From Deinococcus betulae (GTDB lineage: Bacteria; Deinococcota; Deinococci; Deinococcales; Deinococcaceae): a stretch of 64,000 bases of DNA. Shown piece after piece: positions 9,400 through 23,373 of this stretch. Position numbers and translations under genes: made by a program. Positions within the stretch are counted from its first letter, which is position 1. Every line of letters begins with the position of its first letter. Where the stretch lies: positions 53,133 through 117,132 of the forward strand of contig NZ_JAIQXU010000017.1 in the NCBI RefSeq assembly GCF_020166395.1, given 5' to 3'. Below the pieces are notes generated by a model that was given only the letters and a program-made list of their open reading frames with translations, ran no database searches and was not told the DNA's origin.

Positions 9400-10106
9400 G
9401 GGCGGCCCCGCGTGATCTCGAAGAGCAGAATCCCTGCCGCCACCGAGGCATTCAGGCTCTGCACCTGCCCACGCACCGGAATACTGACCAGGGCGTCGCA
9501 CTTTTCGCGCACGAGGCGCCGCATGCCCTCGCCCTCGGCGCCAATCACCAGCGCAACGGCGCCGCTGAAATCCAGCCGCCGCACGTCCTCAGCAGCCTCG
9601 CCAGCCGCGCCATACACCCAGACCCCTTCTTTTTTCAGGGCGTCCATCAAGCGTGGCAGGTTCTTGGTCTGGGCCACTGGCAGGTAAGAGGTGGCCCCGG
9701 CCGCCGTCTTGGCCACCACAGGCGACAGAGGCGCACTGCGGCGTTCTTCCACCACCACACCGTGGGCCCCCAGCACCTCGGCGCTGCGGATGATGGCGCC
9801 AAAGTTACGCGGGTCGGTGATACCGTCCAGCAGAACGATCAGCAGCGGTTCGCCACGCTTTTCAGCCAGGTCGAGAATATCGTCCACCTCAGCCCAGGCC
9901 AGTTCCTCGACTTCGGCCAGCACCCCCTGGTGGGCGGTGGTGCCGGCCAACTGATCCAGTTCTATGCGGGGAGCAAACCGCAGGCGCACGCCCGTCGCCT
10001 TGAGCTGCGCCACAAAAGCGTCCTCGACCCCACGCGCCACCAGGACCTCGCTGACGCGGCCCCCCTGTAACGCTTCCAGCACCGGATTCCGCCCGTACAG
10101 CAACAT
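9396..10106 (-). CDS. rlmB: 23S rRNA 2'-O-ribose methyltransferase, TrmH/SpoU family
   Basis: A 236-residue SPOUT methyltransferase, most like RlmB, which methylates the ribose of a guanosine in 23S rRNA using S-adenosylmethionine. An N-terminal substrate-binding domain (YGRNPVLEALQ) is followed by the knotted catalytic domain. Motif 1 is LDGITDPRNFGAIIRSAE, motif 2 ALVIGAEGEGMRRLV, and motif 3 IPVRGQVQSLNASVAAGI. The start at 10106 gives the usual family N-terminus. A longer frame to 10166 would add a peptide unlike the family. Confidence 0.93.
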   Translation of the reverse strand: MLLYGRNPVLEALQGGRVSEVLVARGVEDAFVAQLKATGVRLRFAPRIELDQLAGTTAHQGVLAEVEELAWAEVDDILDLAEKRGEPLLIVLLDGITDPRNFGAIIRSAEVLGAHGVVVEERRSAPLSPVVAKTAAGATSYLPVAQTKNLPRLMDALKKEGVWVYGAAGEAAEDVRRLDFSGAVALVIGAEGEGMRRLVREKCDALVSIPVRGQVQSLNASVAAGILLFEITRGRP

Positions 10107-10128
10107 AGGGGGCAGTGTACCTGGGCTG

Positions 10129-10144
10129 GGAAGTGGGGAGTAGG
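10129..10144 (+). repeat. Third copy of the 16-base dispersed motif
   Basis: Identical to GGAAGTGGGGAGTAGG at 889-904 and, inverted, at 1013-1028. It lies just upstream of rlmB. It is probably half of a REP-like element. Confidence 0.45.
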
Positions 10145-10156
10145 TTGTGGGCAGTG

Positions 10157-10194
10157 AAAAAAGCAAAGGAGACCGGGTTGTTGCTCCGGCCTCC
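10157..10194 (-). terminator. Rho-independent terminator of the SnoaL-like gene
   Basis: Read on the minus strand, an imperfect stem GGAGGCCGG/CCGGTCTCC (10168-10194) is followed by a T-rich run (10157-10162), just downstream of the gene ending at 10217. Confidence 0.7.
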
Positions 10195-10216
10195 CTCTAA
10201 CGAGAATCCATGTGGC

Positions 10217-10609
10217 TTACTCGGCTGCCGGCACCACGAAGGCGGCGCTGTCGTAATAGGTGCGGAAGGCCGTCACCTTGCCGTCCTGAAGGTCAATCAG
10301 GCTGACGCCCCGGTAGGCGATGTCACGCCCGCCCTTCAGCTGACCTGTGGCCTCCCACTCCATCAGGCCCAGGCCGCTGGCCTCCTGACTGCGTGAGAAC
10401 TCGCTGTGAATCTGGTCAAAGTTGTCTAGGTACGTCTGCCAGAAGTCGCGGGCGCCGTCCAGCCCCTGCCAGCTGTGCGCGCTGAGATTGCGCAGCGTGA
10501 CCCCCTCGGCATGTAAGGCCAGCAGATCGTCAAGCTGCCCGGACGCCTCGGCATTTTGCAGGGCGGCCATGAAGGCCTGGGTGGTGCCGCTGTCGTTTGC
10601 ACTCGTCAT
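10217..10609 (-). CDS. NTF2/SnoaL-like domain protein
   Basis: A single-domain protein of about 130 residues in the NTF2-like superfamily. The N-terminal helix (FMAALQNAEASGQLDDLLAL) is followed by ALHAEGVTLRN, WQGLDGARDFWQTYLDNF and GVSLIDLQDGKVTAFRTYYD, the helix-strand order of SnoaL-like proteins. Such proteins may be isomerases, hydrolases or ligand-binding; no catalytic residue settles this here. The ATG at 10609 was chosen to fit family length; an in-frame start at 10714 adds 35 unlikely residues. Confidence 0.72.
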   Translation of the reverse strand: MTSANDSGTTQAFMAALQNAEASGQLDDLLALHAEGVTLRNLSAHSWQGLDGARDFWQTYLDNFDQIHSEFSRSQEASGLGLMEWEATGQLKGGRDIAYRGVSLIDLQDGKVTAFRTYYDSAAFVVPAAE

Positions 10610-10758
10610 GCGGCCCAGCACATCACCCGCAGCATAGCCAGAGGGTAGGCCCTGACACTCGTTGAAGAACGGGTAAAGGACCGGCCAGGACTGGGTGAGG
10701 ACGGCAGGCAGCAAGAAGCCGCCTCAGTCAACTGATGAGACGGCCAGATCTTGACGCT

Positions 10759-12225
10759 TTAGCGCGGCAGGGCCGTGACGCCCATCAGCGCTTCGTCTAT
10801 GGCGCGCGCCGCCTGGCGGCCCTCGCGGATGGCCCAGACGACCAGGCTCTGGCCCCGGCGCATGTCGCCGGCGGCATACACGCCCGGCACGTTGGTCGCG
10901 TAGCCGCTGGCTTCGTCGGTTCCAGCCTGAGCGTTGCCCCGCGCGTCCTTGTCCACGCCAAAGGCGTCCATGACGCTGCCCACTGGACTGACAAAGCCCA
11001 TCGCCAGCAGCACGAGGTCGGCCTTGTGGACGGTCTCGCTGCCTTCGACCTCCTGCAACTGGCCCTCACGCAGCTCCAGGCGCACGGTTTTGACCCCTGT
11101 TACCTTACCGCCCTTGCCGATAAATTCCTTCGTGGCAATGGCAAATTCACGCACAGCGCCTTCCTCATGGCTGGTGCTGGTGCGCAGCTTTAGGGGCCAG
11201 TACGGCCAGACCAGTGGCTTGTTTTCCTGCTCGGGAGGCTGGGGCATGACTTCAAATTGGGTCACGCTGGCCGCGCCGTGGCGGTTGCTGGTGCCCACGC
11301 AGTCACTGCCGGTGTCGCCGCCGCCGATCACCACCACATGCTTGCCTTCAGCCCGCAGCTGCTTTTTCAGCTTGTCGCCTGCGGTGACACGGTTTTGCTG
11401 CGGCAGAAATTCCATCGCAAAGTGCACGCCGTCCAGTTCGCGCCCCGGAACCGGCAGGTCGCGCGGTTGCTCGGCGCCGCCGGCCAGCAGCACGGCGTCA
11501 AAGTCGGCGCGGAGCTCCTCGGGCGTCACCGTCTCCTTGCTCAGATTCGTCACGCGGCTGCCGTCGGGCCAGGCGCCTACCAGAACACCAGTGCGGAAGG
11601 TCACGCCTTCGGCCTGCAGCTGCTCCACGCGGCGGTCAATATGGTGCTTGTCCAGCTTGAAATCGGGAATCCCGTAGCGCAGCAGGCCACCTACACGGTC
11701 GTTTTTCTCGAACACCGTGACCGCGTGGCCGGCACGGGCCAGTTGCTGGGCAGCGGCCAGCCCTGCTGGCCCAGAACCAACCACGGCGACCTTCTTGCCC
11801 GTGGGTTGCGCGGGCAGCTGTGGTGCCACCCAACCCTCCTGCCAGCCCCGCTCGATGATCGCCAATTCGATGGATTTGATGCCCACCGCGTCGTCACTGA
11901 TGTTCAGGGTGCAGGCGGCTTCACAGGGCGCAGGGCAGATGCGGCCCGTGAATTCCGGGAAGTTGTTCGTGGAGTGCAGGGTGTCCAGGGCGCTGCGCCA
12001 GTCGTCCTGATACACGAGGTTATTGAAGTCAGGAATGATGTTATTGACCGGGCATCCGCTGGTGCAAAACGGAATGCCGCAGTCCATACAGCGCGTGGCC
12101 TGCAAGCGGGCCTTGCCACTGTCCAGAGGCAGCAGAAACTCGTGATAGTGCCTCAGGCGGGCGTCCACCGGGGCGTACTGGTCTTTCACGCGCGGCTGCT
12201 CTAGAAATCCGGTGATTTTGCTCAT
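10759..12225 (-). CDS. gltD: Glutamate synthase (NADPH) small subunit
   Basis: 488 residues. It passes electrons from NADPH to the large subunit for making glutamate from glutamine and 2-oxoglutarate. Two N-terminal iron-sulfur Cys clusters are clear ([15 protein letters not shown] and CPAPCEAAC). The FAD-binding glycine motif is [16 protein letters not shown], the NADPH-binding one is [13 protein letters not shown], and the C-terminal FAD contact is [16 protein letters not shown]. Length is normal. It lies 64 bases downstream of gltB and is almost certainly co-transcribed with it. Confidence 0.96.
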   Translation of the reverse strand: MSKITGFLEQPRVKDQYAPVDARLRHYHEFLLPLDSGKARLQATRCMDCGIPFCTSGCPVNNIIPDFNNLVYQDDWRSALDTLHSTNNFPEFTGRICPAPCEAACTLNISDDAVGIKSIELAIIERGWQEGWVAPQLPAQPTGKKVAVVGSGPAGLAAAQQLARAGHAVTVFEKNDRVGGLLRYGIPDFKLDKHHIDRRVEQLQAEGVTFRTGVLVGAWPDGSRVTNLSKETVTPEELRADFDAVLLAGGAEQPRDLPVPGRELDGVHFAMEFLPQQNRVTAGDKLKKQLRAEGKHVVVIGGGDTGSDCVGTSNRHGAASVTQFEVMPQPPEQENKPLVWPYWPLKLRTSTSHEEGAVREFAIATKEFIGKGGKVTGVKTVRLELREGQLQEVEGSETVHKADLVLLAMGFVSPVGSVMDAFGVDKDARGNAQAGTDEASGYATNVPGVYAAGDMRRGQSLVVWAIREGRQAARAIDEALMGVTALPR

Positions 12226-12289
12226 GGAGTACTCCGTGGAATGCGGCGCGCGCCTGTCCCTAACGGCCTTTTGCCTTCAGCCAACTGCG

Positions 12290-17095
<4,806 letters not shown>

Positions 17096-17123
17096 GTGGA
17101 CACTCCCCTCTGGCGTAAAACGT

Positions 17124-17198
17124 GCCTGCAGGGTGCAGGCTGTTAGAATCACGATACAGACAGATGCATGTCTATGCAGGCCCGTTGTTTATAACGGG
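17124..17198 (-). promoter_or_regulatory. Three inverted repeats upstream of gltB
   Basis: GCCTGCA/TGCAGGC with a 3-base loop (17124-17140), AGACA/TGTCT around ATGCAT (17158-17173) and CCCGTT/AACGGG with a 6-base loop (17181-17198) are stacked 30-105 bases before the gltB start. Candidate operators for nitrogen control of gltBD; the regulator is unknown. Confidence 0.45.
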
Positions 17199-17291
17199 TC
17201 TAAAGGTGTGTTGCGTCCTTTTGTTGGCAAAGGGAAGGTGCGGCGACAGTCGGGATGACGCCCAGACAGAGCCGGGCTGCACTTGGCGCGA

Positions 17292-17537
17292 ATGGCGAGA
17301 CGCGAGCAACTGCGGTTGCCCCATATCCGTGAGCTGCTGGTGGAATGCACCGATAACGCTCTGGAACACGTCAAAGGATTGACGAGCAGCGAGGACGAGG
17401 CCAAGCGGAACAAGGGCACGCAACTTCTGGCGGTACTGTCGCCCTCTGCCGTGAAGGTGTACCCGCTTGGCGAGGACGAGGCCCGATTGGAAACACTGGA
17501 GGCTGCTGTGGCAGGCATGAAGCAGGACAAATCATGA
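17292..17537 (+). CDS. Hypothetical protein (81 aa)
   Basis: A small charged soluble protein with no family that I recognise. The N-terminal basic helix (MARREQLRLPHIRELLVEC) is followed by a helical middle and a C-terminal heptad-like end. Its stop overlaps the start of the next gene as ATGA, so the two form a coupled pair. It opens a lower-GC patch (17.3-19.0 kb) that differs from its flanks, suggesting acquired DNA. Phage or plasmid origin is possible but not shown. Confidence 0.5.
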   Translation: MARREQLRLPHIRELLVECTDNALEHVKGLTSSEDEAKRNKGTQLLAVLSPSAVKVYPLGEDEARLETLEAAVAGMKQDKS

Positions 17538-17968
17538 CCACGGCAGCGAAGCGCAGGAAATTGGAACAGGCAGAGGTAGCCTTGCACGCCCAATGGGTCG
17601 CCGCGTGGACAGACTGGGCTGGCAAAGCCCTGCGGGAATGGGCGAGGATTGACCCCGATTGGAAGCGCAAACACGACGCGCTTTTCCAACCGTTGTACGA
17701 AGAATGGGCCTCGGCAGTCCAGCGAGGAGAAGAGGCCAGCTTCCTTGCGATAGGGGCGTTACTTGCCAAATGGTGGGAAAGTGCGCCGGAATTGTGGGCG
17801 TGGCTATGGCGCGTAATGGGCTACTGGCTAGCCCAAGACCTTCGCTGCTGGCCTTCTGGACTGGAGAAACCGCCGAAAGTGCCGTCTGGGATGGTGGAAA
17901 GGCTTGCTGCGGAAGCGGAGAGCGGTGAGGACGTGGCCCTGCTCCTTACCACCGTAGTTATTCCGTAG
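17534..17968 (+). CDS. Hypothetical Trp-rich protein (144 aa)
   Basis: I do not recognise this protein. It is helical and unusually rich in tryptophan (WVAAWTDWAGKALREWARI, WWESAPELWAWLWRVMGYWL). The middle may be membrane-associated or a helical bundle. It starts at an ATGA overlap with the upstream small gene and is followed after about 10 bases by a strong hairpin. The pair has no recognisable neighbours by function. Confidence 0.5.
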   Translation: MTTAAKRRKLEQAEVALHAQWVAAWTDWAGKALREWARIDPDWKRKHDALFQPLYEEWASAVQRGEEASFLAIGALLAKWWESAPELWAWLWRVMGYWLAQDLRCWPSGLEKPPKVPSGMVERLAAEAESGEDVALLLTTVVIP

Positions 17969-17979
17969 CTGCCAAACAA

Positions 17980-18003
17980 AGAATCCGCCGTGTGGCGGAT
18001 TCT
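17980..18003. terminator. Perfect 10-bp hairpin, probable bidirectional terminator
   Basis: AGAATCCGCC and its exact complement GGCGGATTCT flank a 4-base loop, 11 bases after the stop at 17968. On the minus strand it would end transcription of the immunity-like gene. Confidence 0.6.
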
Positions 18004-18059
18004 CTTGGGGGAGATGAGGTGGTGTAGATAAATCAGAAAGCTAAATCCTTATGAAAAGC

Positions 18060-18365
18060 TTAAATATTGTGATCATTATGACTTTCGCTATGATTTACGA
18101 AACTGTCGTAAGCTGTCTTGAGTTCCTCATATGCCTCTGCCCCATTACCGAATTTGTCGAAGAAACACATAAAGATATGATCATCTCCACAGCTATATCT
18201 TGATCTAAGGAAGTCTTTGAAAGATTCCCATTCTCCAATCACCTCTCTTTCAGCAGTGGTTGTATGTCTTGCAGCGTATCCATTTAGAAACGAAAATATC
18301 TCATTAACAGTACCCTGCACCGTATACATCCTCGGCCTGCATATCAGATATCTTATGGATTCCAT
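18060..18365 (-). CDS. Probable immunity protein (101 aa) of a toxin remnant
   Basis: A soluble protein with mixed alpha/beta character and strikingly low GC compared with neighbours. The ATG at 18365 has AGGAG seven bases upstream. It lies about 110 bases downstream of, and on the same strand as, the C-terminal remnant of a Hint-type polymorphic toxin, which is where immunity genes sit. The role is inferred from position and composition only; I do not recognise the family. Confidence 0.5.
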   Translation of the reverse strand: MESIRYLICRPRMYTVQGTVNEIFSFLNGYAARHTTTAEREVIGEWESFKDFLRSRYSCGDDHIFMCFFDKFGNGAEAYEELKTAYDSFVNHSESHNDHNI

Positions 18366-18478
18366 TTTATCTCCTATAGTTTTAATTTCAATATCTTATT
18401 AGGTGATATTGGCTTCCCATTGAGGCAGAAAGTTGTCTTTGCTCTTAATTCTGGTTTGTCCCAAATAGTTCTTAATTC

Positions 18479-19003
18479 CTAGCTAGTGAAACCAAGAGGA
18501 ATCAGATTCTTAGACCCAAATAGAACAACTTCCTCGCCAGTTATCATCATCATATCCGTCAAATCAAAGTGGATGCGATCATTACCTTTCATGGCGTTAA
18601 GTAATTGTTCACCGAAATTTGCCGCTCGAGGGTCCAGACCTAAGTCCTCCCAATGCATACCATTAGGTATCTGCTTCTTAAAGGGGCCAACTCCTGTACT
18701 GCCACGAATTCTCCCGTTCAAACCTAGGAGAAGATCACCACAATCCGTGTTATGCACCAACCAACCGTCCTACCCCACATAGTACGTATGCGCCTCACTG
18801 ACGGTGAGGTTGAACATCTCCTGCGTCTTCTGAACGTTGATGACGTTGGCGACCAACCCAATGGTGCCATCGGCCTGCTTGATCTGATCGCCAATCTTGA
18901 GGTGGCCTGCGCCGACCCATTGCTCACTGAGGTCCTCATACCCCTCCGGCTTAGGCCGGGGCTGGGTGTCCGAGCGCTCCGTGACGTAGAAGGGATGCTC
19001 TCT
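18479..19003 (-). pseudogene. Decayed tail of a polymorphic toxin (pretoxin Hint domain plus C-terminal region)
   Basis: Read on the minus strand from 19003, the frame encodes EHPFYVTERSD, KIGDQIKQADGTIG, MFNLTVSEAHTYYVG and DGWLVHNTDCG. These are the typical C-terminal motifs of pretoxin Hint domains, which end in the cleavage-site Asn (LVHN). The frame is interrupted by TAG at 18772-18770 in YYVG*DGW, where relatives carry Gln. It continues for ~90 residues of an unrecognised toxin tail to 18479. The large N-terminal part of the toxin is missing. The 5' edge abuts the stop of the metallophosphoesterase gene. Confidence 0.8.
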
Positions 19004-19873
19004 CTACCAAGGCTGCAAATCCACCACCGTCACTTCCGGCTCGCAGAGGTTACGAAATGGAATGCCGCTTAGGCCCAGCCCCCGGCTGACATAAGCGGGC
19101 GTGCCGTGTGCCCCTTCCACCCAGCCCATGGCGTACCGCTGCCCGTAGCGGCTGGGCACCATTGGCGCGCCGATGACGGGCAACCTTACCTGACCGCCGT
19201 GCGTGTGACCGCACAGGGTCAGCCCCACCTCCTGCGGCAACGCGGGGAGCAGGTCAGGATTGTGTGTCACCAGCAAGGTGGCCCGCTCCCCGGCGCCGGC
19301 CAGCGCCGTTCCCACATCCGGCTGACCGTGCCACAGGTCATCCACGCCGCCCACATATAGGTCATCCCTGAGGGGGCGGCCTGCATTGCGCAGGATGGTT
19401 ACGCCCGCGTTGGCAAAGGCCGCTTCCAGAACCCCACGTTTGGCCGACCAGTCGGTGCGCGCTGGGCCATAGTGCCGGCCACCATATCGGCCAAAGCTGC
19501 CGTAATCGTGGTTGCCCCACACGCCGTAAACGCCCAGCGGCGCCCGCAGCCGGGCCAGTTCGGTCAGCAGCGCCTGCGGTTCCTCATCCAGCCGGCTGTC
19601 CAGCTGGTCACCGCCCAGCAGCACCAGGTCTGGTGTCTGGGCATTGGCCGCATCAACCCAGGCGCGCACGCTGCCCGCGCCGATATACAGGCCGTAGTGC
19701 AGGTCGGTCAGGAACACCACACGCAGGGGCGCCTTCAGGCCCGGCAGCGGGCGGGCGTGGCGGGTCACGCCGAAGCGGTAGGCCTGCGCCGTGCCCAGCC
19801 CGCCCGCCGCCAGCAGGCCCAGGCCGCCGCCGCCCAGGGCACGCAGCACCCGCCGCCTCGTCACCATTGCCAT
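19004..19873 (-). CDS. Exported metallophosphoesterase (YaeI/YkuE-like)
   Basis: 289 residues. It starts with a twin-arginine-like signal (TRRRVLRA followed by a Gly/Leu-rich stretch ending AQA), so Tat export or membrane anchoring is likely. Calcineurin-like metal motifs are complete: [29 protein letters not shown] and CGHTHGGQ. Relatives are membrane phosphodiesterases. Its TAG stop lies in the same frame as, and directly before, the toxin remnant, so readthrough would fuse the two. Confidence 0.88.
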   Translation of the reverse strand: MAMVTRRRVLRALGGGGLGLLAAGGLGTAQAYRFGVTRHARPLPGLKAPLRVVFLTDLHYGLYIGAGSVRAWVDAANAQTPDLVLLGGDQLDSRLDEEPQALLTELARLRAPLGVYGVWGNHDYGSFGRYGGRHYGPARTDWSAKRGVLEAAFANAGVTILRNAGRPLRDDLYVGGVDDLWHGQPDVGTALAGAGERATLLVTHNPDLLPALPQEVGLTLCGHTHGGQVRLPVIGAPMVPSRYGQRYAMGWVEGAHGTPAYVSRGLGLSGIPFRNLCEPEVTVVDLQPW

Positions 19874-19942
19874 GCCCCGACCCTACGCCAGCGCCCCTGC
19901 CGGGGGCATCCGCCGAAAGAGGGGCGCGCTAGACTTGCCTCC

Positions 19943-20200
19943 ATGTCTGTGCCCCTGCTGCTGGTCATTGATGTTCTGGATGAGGAGGCCGGTCTGGCGG
20001 ATGTCGAAGACAGCCAGGGCCGCACCTATCAGCTGCCGGCCGAGTGGCTGCCCGGCGCCGCTGACGGCGCGGGCTACCAGGCCGAACTACGGGGCCAGAC
20101 CCTGACGCTCTCCCCATTTGCCGACGCCGCGCGGCTGCTGCGCGAACGCAGCAAGCAGACCCTGCTGGACTTCAGTGACGCGCCCGGAGAAGACCGGTGA
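19943..20200 (+). CDS. Small hypothetical protein, DUF3006-like
   Basis: 85 residues. LLLVIDVLDEEAGLADVED, TYQLPAEWLP and a late hydrophobic TLTLSP resemble the small beta-strand proteins of the DUF3006 group (protein controlling use of a divergent sequence around a PLP site), but the assignment is tentative. The ATG at 19943 sits in the divergent promoter region of the metallophosphoesterase. The stop overlaps the next start as GTGA, so it is co-translated with the phosphoesterase gene downstream. Confidence 0.6.
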   Translation: MSVPLLLVIDVLDEEAGLADVEDSQGRTYQLPAEWLPGAADGAGYQAELRGQTLTLSPFADAARLLRERSKQTLLDFSDAPGEDR

Positions 20201-21009
20201 GCCGCCAGATTGTCGTCATTCCCGACCTGCACGGGCGCCCGGACCTGCTGCGCGCCGCGCTGGACCAGTTTCCCGACGCGCATTACGTGGGCCTGGGCGA
20301 CGCCATTGACCGGGGACCGCGCAGCCTGGCCACCGTGGACAAGCTGCTGGAACTGCATCAGGCGGGGCGCGCGACCCTGCTGATGGGCAACCACGAGCGC
20401 ATGATGCAAGAAGGCATCAAGTGGTACCGCCTGTACGAGGGCACGCACGATCTGGGCGATTACCGCAAGGCCATGGAGGGCTACCAGTGGTGGATGCGCG
20501 CGGGCGGCGCCACCGTGCGCGACGAACTGGGCGGCCTGACCCTGGAAAAGTTCCCGCCGCTGCTTGAGGCGTACCTGAAGGTGCTGCGGCGCGTGGTGTA
20601 CGTCACGGCTGACGGCGAGATTCATGACGAGGTGCCGGCCGGGCAAAGCAGCGTGCTGATTGCCCACGCCGCCCCCCCCGTCAAGCACCCGCAGCACGAC
20701 AGCCCGCTGTCGGCGGCGCTGTGGCTGCGGCCCTACGAAGGCCCGTTTCCCCTGCCGCAGGGCGTGACCTACTCGCTGCACGGCCACACGCCGGTGCCCA
20801 CGCCGTGCCGCCTGAGCCGCCACCTGTACCTGGACCTGGGTGCCTACGAAACTGGGCGCCTGGCCGTGGCCGAGGTCAACGTGCATGGTCTGCCGCAGGT
20901 CACCGTGCTGTGCGGGCGCGGCGAGCCGCACCGGGGCCGGCGCTACGCCCAGTTTGGCGAGCCGATTCCCGTAACGCCCGTGGACCTGCCCGGCGCGCCC
21001 AGGCGGTAG
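20197..21009 (+). CDS. Serine/threonine phosphatase-like metallophosphoesterase
   Basis: 270 residues of the PrpA/ApaH type. Metal-binding motifs in order are PDLHGRPDLL (GDxHG-like), VGLGDAIDRGPRS (GDxxDRG), LLMGNHERMM (GNHE), IAHAAPP and LHGHTPV. Members hydrolyse phosphoprotein or dinucleoside polyphosphate substrates; the substrate here is open. The GTG start at 20197 overlaps the previous stop. There is no signal peptide, so it should be cytoplasmic. Confidence 0.9.
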   Translation: MSRQIVVIPDLHGRPDLLRAALDQFPDAHYVGLGDAIDRGPRSLATVDKLLELHQAGRATLLMGNHERMMQEGIKWYRLYEGTHDLGDYRKAMEGYQWWMRAGGATVRDELGGLTLEKFPPLLEAYLKVLRRVVYVTADGEIHDEVPAGQSSVLIAHAAPPVKHPQHDSPLSAALWLRPYEGPFPLPQGVTYSLHGHTPVPTPCRLSRHLYLDLGAYETGRLAVAEVNVHGLPQVTVLCGRGEPHRGRRYAQFGEPIPVTPVDLPGAPRR

Positions 21010-21053
21010 GCTCCCCCGCTGTTTCTGGCTGGGGGCAGGGTGCATGATGGATC

Positions 21054-23290
21054 ATGTCCTCCAGGCTGCCTCTGCGTTTTCCTACCCTGCCTGTGTCGGC
21101 CCACCGGCGTGTCCGGGTCCTCTCCAAGGTGACCCAGGCCCTGCTCTCCGCCGTGACCACCGAGGAGGTGGTCCGCGTGATGCTGCGTCAGGGCATGGCG
21201 GCCTTTGGGGCCGACAACGGCGCCGTGCTGCTGAAAAACGCAGAGGGCGGCCTGACGCTGGTGGGCGCCGCAGGCTATGAACCAGAGGTCGAGGCCCGCT
21301 ACGCCACCATTGCCCCGGAGTCCCAGATGCCCGTCATGCGGGCCATGCGCGAAAACCGGGTGCTGTGGCTGGAAGATATGCCCGGCGCCACACAGACCAA
21401 CCCTGAACTGGCCGTCTACGAACTCCTGATGGGGACGGCGTCGGGGGCAGCCCTGCCCCTCTGGGCCGGCGAGACGCGCGGGGCCATGGCCCTGACCTTC
21501 GTCCCGCCCCGTGAGTTTCCGCCGGACGACCGCGCGTTCATGACCACGCTGGCGCGGCAGTGCGCCCAGGCGCTGGACCGCGCCGGGCTGTATACCCGCG
21601 CGCGGCAGGACCAGGCCCACCTGCGCGCTCTTTGACGCCTCGCCGGTGGGGGCCGCCCTGGTCGAGCGCCAGACCGGTCTGGTGGTCAAGGTCAACGGCG
21701 CGCTGCTGGGGCTGCTCAACGCTTCCGCCGCCGAGGTGGTGGGCCGGCCCATCAGCGATCAGCGCGGCTGGCACGAGAACGGAAGCAGCCACAGCGGCGA
21801 ATACGAGGTGACCCTGGACCTGCCGCAGGGCCCGCGCCGCCACCTGGCCGTGACGCGACAGGTGGTGGACACCGCCGGCACTCCCTGCGAGGTGCTGTTC
21901 GTCCGGGACCTGACCGAACTGCGCCTGAAAGAGGAACACGCCCGGACCCTGGACAGCCAGCTGTGGTATCAGGCCCACCACGATCCCCTGACCGGCCTGC
22001 CCAACCGCACCTCACTGCACGCGCGCCTGGACGAGTTGCTCCGTGAGTTGCCAGCCGATCCGGCGCCGGCAGACGCGGCCGCCCAGCCCAGCGTGTGCCT
22101 GGCGCAGCTGGATTTCACGGGACTGGAAGAGGTGGACAGCGCGCACGGCTACGCGGCGGGCGACCTGGCCCAGCAGGCGCTGGCCCGGCGGCTGCGCGAT
22201 CACCTGCCTCCAGGGGGACTGGCTGCCCATACGAACGGCAGCCTCTTTGCCCTGACCTTTGCCTGTTCAGGCAGCGAGCAGGGCATGGCGACGCTGCGTC
22301 AGCTGGCTGAGCGCCTGGACGCCGAATTCACGGTGCAGGGCCACCTGGTCAGCCCACGGCTGCGTGCCGGAATCAGCTGGGCGCCGGCCCATGGCCAGAC
22401 CGCCGACGCCCTGATTCGCACCAGCCTGAGCGCCCTGTCCTACGCGCGCGGGCGCAGCGGCGCCACCCTGGAGGCTTACCGCCCCGCCCTGGATGGACCA
22501 GGCCCGTGAACGCCTGACCCTGCAAACCGAACTGCGCGCCGCGCTGGGCACGCCGGGCGGGCTGGTAGTGGCCCTGCAGCCCATCGTGGACACGGCCGCC
22601 GGGTGCCTGGCCGCCGCCGAGGCCCCGGTGCGCTGGCCTCACCCGGCACGTGGCCTGCTGCCCCCCGGCGCCTTTTTGGACCTTGCCGAAGACGCCGGGC
22701 TGCTGCCCGAGCTGGGCGAGCAGGTCCTGCGGCTGGCGTGCCGGGCGGCGGCCCGCTGGACGGGGAGCGCCGCCCAGGCCCAGGTAAGCGTGAATGTGGC
22801 GGCGGCCCAGTTTGAAGCCGGTGACCTGGGGGCCCAGGTCTCAGCGGCCCTGAGTGAAGCTGGGCTCTCGCCCCGCCGCCTGAAGCTGGAACTCTCGGAG
22901 CGCTCGGTGCTGGCCGACATTCCGGCGGCCCGCGCGCAGTTGCAGCGCCTGCGGCAAATGGGCGTGGGGGTGGCTCTTGACGACTTTGGCACGGGCTACG
23001 CCAACCTGTCGGTGCTGACAGCCCTGCCGATTGATGACCTGAAGATAGACCGCTCGTTTATTACCGACCTGCTCAGCAGCCCCGCCGCCCGCACCCTGGT
23101 GGAAAGCGTGGTGGCGCTGGCCCGCCGCCTGGAGATCGGCGTGATTGTCGAAGGCGTCGAAACCGGGGCGCAGTGGCGCGCGCTGCAGCGTCTGGGCTGC
23201 ACCCGCTTTCAGGGCTACCTGTTCGCCCGCCCGCTGCTCCCCACCGACTTTGAGGCATTTCTGGCGCGACCTGTGCCCCGCTCTGAATGA
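21054..23290 (+). pseudogene. GAF-PAS-GGDEF-EAL signalling protein broken by two frameshifts
   Basis: Three successive reading frames make one c-di-GMP protein. A GAF domain (21054-21635) ends at TGA after HLRAL. A PAS-like plus GGDEF region follows in the next frame (about 21632-22509). An EAL domain (22493-23290) has its own ATG. The GGDEF site is degenerate (TNGSLF), so no cyclase activity is expected. The EAL domain keeps most catalytic residues (VNVAAAQ, LELSE, DDFGTGYAN, LKIDRSF, VEGVET, FQGYLF), although EAL itself reads EAP. The EAL part could still be made separately. Sequencing error is an alternative. It lies beside the trailer end of CRISPR array 1. Confidence 0.82.
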
Positions 23291-23373
23291 AAAGGGAGTT
23301 GTGAGGATGGTTGGAGACGAGGTAGCCCACAAAGGGAAGATAGGTCGCGCAACCAGACCAGTCGGGTAAGGCT

